DNA from: Nematopogon swammerdamellus
Lineage: Eukaryota > Arthropoda > Insecta > Lepidoptera > Adelidae
DNA length: 64,000 bases
Assembly: GCA_946902875.1 (NCBI GenBank)
Contig: OX336344.1
Location: 20,481,791 to 20,545,790 of the forward strand
Direction of reading: 5' to 3'
Shown here: piece after piece, positions 51,301 to 63,300 of the stretch
Position numbering within the stretch: the stretch's first letter is position 1
Layout of the letters: the number at the start of each line of letters is the position of its first letter
Position numbers and translations under genes: made by a program
Notes under the pieces: model-generated
The model's input: only the letters and a program-made list of their open reading frames with translations
Databases searched by the model: none
Told to the model about the DNA's origin: nothing

Positions 51301-54300
51301 AAAAGTTACAGTTTTCATACAAACTAATTGATTATTTTAGTGTAAAAATGATCTAATGACAACAGGGCGGCGCGCAGGGGGGAAGAGCGGGTGAGACGTG
51401 AGCGCCTCGGACGGAGGTGTTGGCAGGAAGGCCGGGGTTAGCTTTGTGAGTGGAGGACCGGAGGTCGGCAACGGCATGCGGAGGGTCCGGAGCGGCAACA
51501 ACGCGTTAAATTACACTAGACGCAAACATACATTTCAAAAATTCATATCTCGAAAACTAGACACTTTAGTTAGAGAAAAACTTTATTTGCTTTTTTGTCT
51601 AGGAAAAACATGAGGACTGCGCTGGCGAAATTAATGTACTCGCCGTTTTAACACCCTGTATAGTTTCATTTCACCCTCATTATTTTATACTTTTGTTTCA
51701 CCTTCATTATTGCATACTTTCATTTCGCCCTAATTATTGCGAACATCTTACATGATGATACCAACGATGGGATATTCTCCATCTTATTGTCGACCGGCGA
51801 ATGTGTTTTTCGATACTTTAAAGCTTGGGAGTCTTATTAACAAGCTGGATAGCGCTTCTATAGTCCGTAAATCTGGCGGTATCGTGTCTCTCGGCACAGC
51901 CACCTATACAGGTTTACGTGAAAACAATATTCCGTTCTGGAGGTTTGCAGCACGGAGCACGGCAGCACTTTGGCCATCTTGTGGCATAGGATGAGGATGA
52001 GCTGAAAATCAGGAAACAAAGGGAATTCACGAATATCCCCGACCAAGATGGACTAGTTTGTAGGCGGAGAATAGAGTGGCTTATAAAAAATCATACTGTT
52101 AAAACAAAAAACGACAGGGAATGGAAGGACAAACATTTTATAGACAATCTTGCACTTTGAAGACAAATCTCCTTTCAAAGGCTGTAATTTTCATCTCGGC
52201 TAATGCCAGGTCCTTCAAAATACGGCCATGCTGTTAGTGTTGCCAGTGGTGACGATCAAAGATGATACGCAGAATCGACCGGTCAGTGATCGAGAGTGTT
52301 GGCATCGCGTACCGCGCGGCAGGAGTGGACCGCGGCGCGCCGACACAGGACCCGCCCGCCGTCCCCGCAGCGAGTCCCCGCGGCATTCCATACCCTCCAG
52401 CAGAGCCGCCCGCCATCATGAAGTACCTCAAGGGACAGGTTACGTCTTTCTCTTTATGTCATATGACTATTGCCAGTTACTCCACTAGCGGGTAATAATT
52501 CAAAGTAATTCACCACGTGATATGGCACGTAATGAATGACTAATGAGGGAATCTGCCGACGATATTAGATATTATTTGCAAAGTAGTCGTTATTGGACAC
52601 TGGGGGGTCACGCGAACGAAGCGAAGAAACAGCGACCACCGTTAGAGTAACCGTGTCCTGCACTGGTGGCCGTGGACAGGAAAACGGAGTGAGGGAAGAC
52701 CACCCGTCATTTCAGGCGACGACATCAAGTACTTCGGCGGAAAGCAGTGGTTAAGTATCGCTGGAGACCGGGAGGACTGGAGGAAGATTGGAGAGGCGTA
52801 TGTCCAGCAGTGGACGATTACACGCTGACTGACTAACTGACTGGCCCAGCCAAAACAAGATCCTTGCGGAATGTCAGATCTGGCGTCGGGAATGGTTATC
52901 TGGACTCTGGACGATATGTTTGTTTATACATTATTTGAATTATATTATAGTACAAACGACATGGCTGGCTATTGAGGTAGCATTGCTGATTCTCAGCTTC
53001 GCACTGCAAAGGTCCAGACTTTTGGGCTTCCGGGGAATATCGTTCTTAACTCCTACAATCGACGAAGCTACAAATCGCGGGATAACATCCTTTCTCCAGA
53101 GACTTTAGCTCACCTACTAGCCCAACCGGAAATGTGTCGGGCGTGTAATTAGCTGTGCCTGCGCTTGAAGTTCCGGCTTCAAGCACTTCCACCCAAATCA
53201 GATATAATATAAAAGTAATTATGATGTCAGACATATGTTCCCGTCTGAAATAGGTGCAATGCTAGTAGGTTTCTTGTGTTTGTTTAACTAAACGCGTTTG
53301 TAATATACCTACCGCACATAGATATGAATACATTCTTCAAATTTATGGTCCTTCGAGCCGGATAGTCATCCAAACATATTCCAGGTCCGAGACGCGTTCC
53401 ACTCGCCGCTGGCCGCCCTGATCAAAGGCGCCACCATCATGAGCGAGGAAATGTTCTCGGAAGCTGCCCCCTCCGCCTGGGACCTGCTCCTCGAGTCGGA
53501 CCGGGAGCTGTCAGCCTGCGCCGCTTCGGTCTTCATACTGGCGGCTGTGAAGGCCCCGCAGACCGCTACTGAAATCATGCATAGTGACTTGAAGGATACT
53601 GATCCGGGTGTTAGGTGAGAATATAATCATTTGGTGTGGTGGGTATTTAAAGTTTCTTTGCCACAAATCAGTAAATATAAATAGAATAGAAGAATAAAAT
53701 AGAATAGAATAGCGTTTATTTCCTCTTCACATCAGTAATACAGTACATTATATACACACGGGCTTGGAGGAAAAGGGAGCCAGCTCACCTTGTAAATGCT
53801 CCAGACTTTCTATTTTATAGTGAATATTGCTTTGTTGCTCACAGCTCTTATAGAAATGATTGGTGACGAAAGGAGTCATGAAACTTTAAAATTTTGAAGA
53901 TATTGGTTGGTCTATATTTTAATGGTCAATATTTTTATTCTCTGCTTACATTTATCGAGAAATCGAAGTTATATCATTAGGTCATGCACGCCTGTCTCCC
54001 AATTACCACTGGTAGGCAGAGACAACAATCTCCTCGTGCCAAATTCCGGACATACCTCTGATACCTCTGCCACGCTCGTGATGTTCTTCGTACATGCTCA
54101 TTTTATTTTCAGAATCAATGCCATCCTCCGATTTCAAGTAATGTGGAAGCTCCGATACCAAGTATGGCCCCGGATGGAGGAGGGTGCCTCTATGACATTC
54201 AAGGTGCCTCCGCCAGGGATAGAATTCACGTTGCCTTCGCCCAAGATCGGCATCGAGTCCTTGTCTATTGTGGACCCGCCTTGGAGTCCTCAGGTTAAGG

Positions 54301-57300
54301 ACAAAGACATGGAGATGCAACTTAACCAGGAGAGACATGTGAGTTGGAGTTTTGTATCAATACTATCATTTCATCTCCACACTAGGTGGACTGCAGGAAA
54401 CGTATACATAAATAATCGATCTGTTTATTACCGACACTCATGGACATTCGGTCGCATGCAAGGATAGCGAATGTCATGCCGACCTGATTCACACCTTTCT
54501 TGAAGAACTTTTGGAGGAGGGGGGGGGGGGGATATAGGGGCAGGTACAGTAGAGCATTCCAAAGGTTACCGGTTCTATAGAGGAAAGATCTGCCGAACCA
54601 ATTGGTACTCATACACGGTAAGTCCAGCCGTCTAGGGATGAAACTCCTGTTCAATGCGCTCGGTGAGGAGGTGGAAAGGGGACAGCGGAATCGCGTCAAA
54701 CAGCTCTTCCGAGCACTCTCCGTGGAAAAAGCGATAGAACACACTTAGGGAGCTGACGATAGAACACACTTAGGGAGCTGACATCCCTACGGAGTTCCAG
54801 TGGTTCTAGATCGCGGGACACTTCGGAGTCCTTCACCGTCGCACGGCTCGGCGCTGGATTGAGTCCAGAGGCGCAAGCTGTTATTTGGCTGAGCCATCCC
54901 TCAAGTGCTAGCAATACTCCAAACAGGAACTTAACCGTGTTTTGTCTTTATCTGCTACCACAGATCAACCGGTTCTGTGGGTCATTTATCCTTAGAACGG
55001 GACAAAATGTGGAAAATGCTCCCTGCCCATCGATTACTATCTTAAAAAAATATAACCTGGATTTTCTTAAAAGGGGTGTGAAGAGGCTTTCATCAGGTCG
55101 ATGTGATATTTATAATCCTCGTGAATCACCCAATTTCCATGGGCATCTTTAGCCACCCGCAATTGATTTAAAACAACTGCTGGGATGCATTGTCCCCACA
55201 GAGGTCGCTAGTGACAGCGACCAAGACGCGCAAGAAGCAGCAGACAGAGGCGATTAAGAAAGCAATCCAACAACAGCACGACAAGAAGAGAGCGGAGCGA
55301 GAGAGTTTCCTCATCACCACCATACCGATCACCAGGCAGGCGGCCAGCGAACCGAGCCTCGAGCACGCCTCAGATGATCACATAGAACGTGAGTCCCTTA
55401 CATGCGAGTACTGGGTGGCTGCGGATTGCCGAGCGGTCCGGGCGTCGACTTCTCTTGCGAGAGGTCCAAGGTTCAAAACCGGTCGGTGTACCTTATATTA
55501 GTTTTTTCTTACGTAAAAACTTTCGTGCATACCTACACCTGCTGCTTCACCGTTCGGAACCGGTGCAAAACTTTAGATCCCTTCCCTTGCCCCTTACTAA
55601 GTGGTTCCACCGTACTGGAAGTAAGGTGGCCGCGTATAGCCAGCAATACAAAGAGAAGTCTCAGGTATGACACCTACCTTCTCGGAGGTGATATTGGTTG
55701 GTCGGAGCATGAGCTGACACAATCACTCGTAAACCGGATTACATAAAAAACACAGACACACAGACACAGACACACAGACTCACATGCACACACACCCTCA
55801 CATACACACACACCGCACCTAAGGTAACTTAGATACATGGATTTGGAAAGGGATAGATACTCCTTATTTTCCTATCAGCGGACGACGAGGGTACGGAAGG
55901 AGTTCGCGGCAGTCACCACGCGCAACTCGCATCCGCTCTGTTCCCGTCCGCGCTCTGCTCCGCCGTCGCCGAGATCGTTGCGATGCTGGACGACGCGGCT
56001 GTCTCCAGGGACGGCACCTCGGTGTATGAGGTCGCTTACCAGGTGAGTGGATACGTAGAGAGATAGAAAATACTATGTTGCTCCAAGATGTTGGAGGCCG
56101 TTGGAGGCTGACCGTGGTTTTGATTCCTCGTGAAACTGTAGGTCCCTTCCCTTCTTACCTTACTAGGTGGTAGGGTTTATCACGCCCGGGTTGGTATCAC
56201 CGCACTGAACGAAACGTGTCGGTCGACACGGCTATGTAAATAGTTCGTGTTTCCTGTACAGTTCAGTTTAGCCGACATGAAATGAAGGGAAGCGCTGACA
56301 TTGCGCCTAGTTCACCCCGGTGTTATGGGCTGACATCGCGGATGTTGTAGGTGATGTAGCCAACCGTGTCAGTTTCGATAAAAAAAAGTAAGTAAGCCCG
56401 CTACCGTACCTTTGTTTCGGCGCACGCAACAATTTCGGTTTGTATGTGAGCCACACATTAGCCTTATCGTAATTGAATTTTATTTAGCCTATCCTGTGTC
56501 CTGTACATTTAAATGTGCTTGTACTAAGTTTCGTCAAATTCGAATGATCGGTTTAAGAGTTATGGAGAAGCATAGATACATACAGAAAATATTTCTAAAA
56601 ATCGTCAATTTAGTTTTAGTAGGTATCATGCATAGAGTCTACAAACGCATTATCTCATAAAACAAAGTAACTTACTCCATGACCATCCCTTACAGATTTA
56701 TCATTATAGTGCCATCAGGAAGTTATGATGCGTGGGAAATATGCAAAACTGTCTGCATTCCTAAGAAGGGACGTGAACTTTCGGTCGAAAGTTTGTCGAT
56801 AATTGTATGATATCATAACCTAAATTATCGACAAACTTTCGATAGAAATTTCACGTCTCTTCTTAGGAATACAGACAGTTTTGCATATTTCCCACGCATC
56901 ATAACTTCCTGGTGGCACTATAGTATTGATTCGCAGGTAATCTGGGGCTGCCTGGTGGAAGACTCGGCGCTGTTCCTCCGTCACGTGCTCGAGCGGCTGA
57001 CGCGTGACCACCAGGACGAGATGTTCAAGCTTCTCCGGCACCTCATCCGGTTCATACCGCGCCTGCCCCAGCAGGCCGCCTTCGCTCTCTATAACTACAT
57101 CATCGGCTATGTTATGTTCTACGTGAGGACACCACACGAGGACGGACAGAGATTGGTCGGCGCGGCGCTGTCGGTGCTGTGGATGGTGAGCTTTTGAAGA
57201 GAGTGTACTTTAAATTCGTTTTATTTTTCGTTTAGACAACCTCGACTGTATCGCTCATACGATTATACTAATTTGAGTTTTTGATTTGAAACTCAAGTTC

Positions 57301-60300
57301 TATAAATAAAATAAAAATGTTATCAAATCCAACTACGAAAACCTTTTTAGGGTTCCATATCCGGCACGGGACCCTATTACTAAGCCTACGCCGTCTGTCT
57401 ATCTGTCTGTCCGAGGGCTGTATCTCTAGAACCGTAATAGGTAGCCCTTTGTAATTTTCACAGAATAATACATTATGTTATTATGGCCGATATAACAACA
57501 AATAATAAAAATAAGAAAAAGTAATAAAGTCACGGCGGTCCCCATAGAAGAAACTAAAAATTGTATGAGCGCCATCTACCGAAAAGAGTAAGAAGCGTTT
57601 TAACTAATCATTAATTTTAACTAATATGAAGCATTTCATAAACACGCCATAGATGGCACGAGTGGCGCTGACCATGACATGGTGATACGGAACCCTCGGT
57701 GCGCGAGTTCGACTCGCACTTGGGCGATTTTTTGTATTGAAAGTGCGACATGTGGTGCCTGTAGTAAGAAAAAGAAGTACTTGGAGTGAAATGTATGGGC
57801 AAGGAGAGCGTTCAAGAGTTTACTGGTTCTGTGTTTGCCGAATCTAATCAAATAACAAAGAAACATGATCGAAAATGCTACAGTCGGGCTCCTTATCTAT
57901 TCGAATCTTTCTACACGCTCGACTACAGTATTTTTGTAAATTGTCCTTGATATTTTATTAGTTTTTCCTAGTCATGCTGACGCCCGAACACCAGGGCGAG
58001 ATTTTCGAGCTGCTCCGGCACTTAAACACTATATTATTTTATACAAATCCTTTTGGTTTTAAACCCTTAAGTGTGCTATACGGAAATCTCCTTTTCCTCG
58101 TTCGTCACAAGTTCCTCGACAACGATACCGCACGCAGTTTAAAAAGAAAAATAATTATTCCAAGTTTGACTAATTGGCACCTACCGCCCGCCACTAAACT
58201 ATATCTCATCTACAGTAATCCTACCGTTACAGGTGGTGCACAGCGTTCATGGCATAATGTTCAAAGACTTGAAGCAGATCTTGAGGAAGGAGCAATGCGA
58301 TGCGTCCATCCTGCTCACGGCCAATGTACCATCGGCCAAGAAGATTGTTGTCCATGGACCAGGTGCATTTTTCAACTGTTCACGATAACTTTTTTTTATA
58401 AAACCCAGTATGGGTGGCTGTTTCGAGTATCAGAGGCACGCGAAACAACCAAATCCACCACACACCTCGCGAAACCACGCTCAGCGGGACAGCAAAGAAG
58501 CAGATTTTCGGACTATAGAATCGCTATCCATATTGTTATTACGACGGTCGAAGACTCTCAGGTTAAAAGTATTGGGAAATACACTCATTAATCGAATCAC
58601 GACCGAAGGGAAGCACTGACGTGGCACCAAGTTCTCCCGGTGTTATGGGCTGACATCATGGATGTTGTAGGTGATGTAGACAACCGTGTCAGTTTCCATA
58701 AAAAAAAAAACAAATCAAATCATCGTCATCATCGTCAGCCTGTATCGGTCCTCTGCTCGACATGGCCTCTCCCAAGGCACTCCACCACGCGTGTTCTTCC
58801 GCTTTTCTCATCCATCCCCGTCGACGTTATTTTAGACGGCCATCTAAACACACTCAGTCAGTCAGTCAGTAAGCGTGTAAGGGTCCACTGCTGGACATTC
58901 GCCTCTCCAATTTCCTCCAGTCCTCCCGGCCTTCAGTGATACGGAACCACGCTTTCCGTCGACAACGTACTTGATGATGATGTCGTTCCACCTGGCGGTT
59001 GATCCACGGTTCCTGTCCACGGCCAATGTACCTCCGGACCATGTCCAGGCAATCCGCCGACGCACCAAAGTAGCCGATATTGAACACCGGGTGGCTAAGC
59101 TCAAGTGGCAGTGTACTGGGCACGTTAGCCGAAGAGACGATGACCGTTGGAGTAACCGTACCCTACACTGCCGGCCGTGGACAGGAACCGTGGATCAACC
59201 GCACCATATCACGTAGACTGTGGTACTAAACACACTCGCCGGTAGATAATTCCACGCCCTGGCGGTGTGATAGACGAATAACTCGGGTTTTGTCTCAAAA
59301 ACCTTAATATTATCTTTTAGATATGTCCATACAGGTACGTACAATTTGTCCTTCGTCTGATTTTATTAAAATTCTATCTATTGAAAACAATTCCGAATCA
59401 GACATTTTTGAATCGGCCCACGTATGTCATTCCTCTTTACCCCTCGATGGAGTCTTGGCCTGTCCAATCATACCACGTACGATAGAGATGTCACATATGA
59501 ACGACCTTGCCTTGCCCGGATCTAATGCCAAACAATGACCTAGCTGTCATTAGGAAATTATAATACTGGAATTCACTAAGGGCGGTAACCATGTGTTTCA
59601 GCTGGAGAGGAGGGCGGAATACCTTCACAGTTTCCTGTTCAGGAGGAGACACAGTTCTGTCAAATTCTGAAGGAGTCTTTGGATTTCTTTGGCATCGACG
59701 ACGCACACAAGAACGAGTACTTCTTGCTGGACTTTAAGACCCGTGAGTGCTTTTAATTGTATTTATTTACATACATATGTACATACCACACACTGTATCC
59801 AGTATGTTTTTTTTTTGCACTTTCTCGGTCAATGTCTCTTTCACTGTCATGGTTGACTAGAATATACCACTTCGTGTGATACAATATTTATTGTTATTTG
59901 TGTTTTTCGGTTCTGGTATGCTATAAATATTATATCCTTATATATATAATTCTTCTGTACGTGTGTTTGTCACCTAACTCCGCCTAAACGGCTGGATCGA
60001 TTTCGATGAAATTTTGGTTGTATATTTGAGTGGGTCCCTGGATGATTATGGCGTCGTGATAAGTCCACGCGGACGAAGTCGCGGCCATAGCTGGTATTCT
60101 ATAAAATTTTACATTTAAGTCACGGTCAAAAATGACTACAAGTAGATATGTGTGCTACAGGCATTTCTCTATGGCTACAGGTCAGATCCACAATCCAGTG
60201 AACTACGTACGGGATCACTACTTCTTCAAGCGCTCCCAGTACCCCCAGCTGGAGCTGGTGCACATGCTCCCGGAGGATGCATTCCTCGCGCTGCAGCAGC

Positions 60301-63300
60301 AGGAACTGCTGCACAAGTTCATGGAGATCGGCAAGGTCCTACTCACATGGGCCATCTTGAAGAATGTCGATATGGTGAGAGCTTTCAAAGCGTCTTAGAT
60401 TTTTTATCTAATCCCGTATGGGTGGCTAATTCAGAGGGTTCAGAGCACATGCACCAACCAGCCAACATCACCTCCGAGGAGGTGGCATGCCGAAGATTTC
60501 CTTTTGGATTGCTGGCTACCCTGGACCAGAGGAGAACACAGCCGAGGCTGATAAGCGGCCATCCTACGTGTCTGCTACACTGAACTACATAAATAAAATT
60601 ACATTACCTACTCAATCAACGGTTCTGCAGATCTTTCCTCTACAGAACCGGTAAACGCTGCAACGCTCTCCCTGCCAATATATTTCACCCAAAGTACAGT
60701 TTCGAGTCCTCCAAGAGGAGCGTGAATAGGCACCTGTCCAGCCGACATGGCATTCGCAACCCTCTCATACGACTCAATGTCGACGGGCGTCGTTAGAACC
60801 CTATCGGTGGCTCGGCGCCACATGTAAAAAAAACCTGCACTGTAAGACGATTTAGTTGTTTTTATTGTTGTTTCCTGCCCAGGTTCTTATGTTGAAAATG
60901 AAATGAAAATGAAAATGTTTATTCATAAACTAGGTTTTACATAACTAGGCTCACATAATTTTTGTATACTACTTATAGTAGTGCATTTTACATAATATAC
61001 ATTTTCACATATATATGTAGGTATAAAAGTATTTTAACTAAATATTTTAATATTTATAATGCATATAATCTAAAAATATAAAAGAAAGTAAAAAGAAAGC
61101 GTAACGCAAGATGTGGGTACATTATTTTGCAGGTGTGAAGGACAATTAATAAAGGCTAAGATCTAAATCTAAACAACTTAGGTATTCATACAAATGATTG
61201 CGATAATTAATTCCATTATATATCACTTCACTACGATACGAAATTTAAAGTAGAAGCCACCTTGCCCTAATCGCATACTTTCTAAACTTGTGAAATACCT
61301 ATCTACCTACTGAGTTAAACCTATTACTTATGATCACTTTTCTGACACTTTGGCTCCTACACTAGTAAACACTGTATTGCAGGAGCCATTCAGTTCCCTA
61401 TTCTGTATGTTTCTGTGAAATAGTATGTACCTATTATAATATTATTTCTTGTAGCATTACGTCTGTGCAGTGTTGTGTGTTGTGTGTTGTGTTGTGTTTG
61501 ATCTTAGTTCGTGTGCGCGTATTATGTTGCAGGTACACTGGTGTGCGCTGGCATAATATATATTACTGACCGCTTATTACTTAAGTGTGTGTGTGTCTCA
61601 GATGATGACTCGTCGTGTAGGTGTAGTGTGTGTGTGTGTGAGGGTGTGTGTGTGTGTGTGTGTACGTGCGTGCGAGTGTGTGTGTGCGTGCGAGTGTGTG
61701 TGTGAGGCGTGTAAGTGAGAGGGTGTGTATGTGTGTGTGCGTGTGTGTGTTGTGTTTGTGCGAAGTGTTGCATGTTTGTATTAGTCTTCTTTTGTTGTAC
61801 TGGGTAGACACGGGTAAAGAGGAGCACATGTGTAAATTAGATTTTTTATTATTGATTTTGTGAGCTAAATGTATATCACCAACTTCAGTTGTAGTTACGT
61901 ATGTGTTCATATTTGTATTAGTATATGTGTATTTCAATTTTATGTTATGCAGCTGTGCTAGCTTTTCTAGCACTTCAATCAACCAAATCAACCAAATTAC
62001 TGTTCAATCACAAGTAAACGCTCAACTTCAGCGTATTCCATTGCTATAAGCCAATCGAAAATTTTCTTTTTGAACTCATGATTACTACATTTACAGATAC
62101 TTGATTTTATATTTATTTTATTGTATAAATGTGGTGCCTGGAATTCATAATGTCTTTGTGCGAAAGCACTTTTAACTTTGGGTGTGGGACATAACGCTCT
62201 ACGCTTAGTGCTTGTTATATTGTTATGTTAGTAGTCGGTTGTACATTGACGCTCGGGTTGCGCTACTGCAGCCACCCTAGCTCTTCCATTAAGCAGAGCA
62301 AGCTGCTATGTCGCTTCCACGCTTTAGGGGCAGTTCCCACATTTACAATAAACTGGATCCGCCTCTTCAGGGCACTCCAGGAGTACATGGGCGGCTGTTT
62401 CTGCATCCTCTGCACACGCTTCCGCCGGTGTTGGTGTCGGTGACACCTATAATGAACAAATGTCTGTTGAGTGTGACTGTAAGATCATAATCCTTACGGC
62501 CAATTCACACAGTGAATTGTATGCGTCACAGGTGGTCCAACGTGTCGTGTTTCTACACGAAGAGCTGATGAAGCTACCGTCGTTCCCGAGGAAAGCTCTG
62601 GAGGCTGACCTGGACCTATATCATGGAGGAAAACTCGGGTCACAGTTACTGGGCTTGGACGTGCTGCACAAATTCATGTAAGCATTTTTTCCGTAATTAA
62701 GCAAGCCACACACGTAGAGGAAAATCCGTCAGTTTTGACGGAAGAGACGGAGCCTATAAGATATTTAGGAGAAATATTACAGTTATGTTTTGTCTTGAGA
62801 CAGCCTGATGCTGTCATTCTATCAACAGTTCAGTCGGTCGTCTAGCAGGCTGCTTCAAGGCAAGATAGAGCATCTGTGCGAACCTCAAGGCAAAACATAC
62901 ATATTTTCTTAAGGTTCTGACTATATACAAATCGAAAGCACAATCAAGATTATTATGCTGCTGTCAGTTAGATTAAGTCGTGGTTGTTGTTTACATGTAG
63001 GGGTAATTGATTCGCTTGCAAACGAATCCCTGACATTCATACATTCGTGAAAATCTCTATTGGTGTCATGGTTGGCTACAACACCTGCTATTATCCTCGT
63101 CACCGTTCTAAAGAGCTCGAACTATGGCCACGACTTGCGCCTGACCTACCTTCATTCAGTATGATAGTATTATTCTGAACCGGTTTAATCTACCGTTGCT
63201 TTGTTCATAGGTGGGTGCGTTTAATCGCGCGTATGTTCGAAGCGATGGCTGGTAACTTCGCCTACTCTGGCGATATCCACCTATTCCTCAATGTGTTGAA

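Noticed and set aside
55415..55490. Functional tRNA gene
   Set aside because: Box A- and B-like sequences are present, but the acceptor stem does not pair and a SINE body follows.
57974..58591. 205-aa ORF in intron 39 as a separate gene
   Set aside because: It joins a degenerate copy of exon 39 sequence, intron, out-of-frame exon 40 sequence and a retroelement piece; no coherent protein family.
60161..60374. Exon 42 starting at 60161
   Set aside because: With the phase from exon 41 it runs into a TGA after about a dozen codons; the acceptor at 60180 fits.
61511..61991. His/Thr- and Val/Cys-rich ORFs on both strands
   Set aside because: Products of the GT microsatellite.
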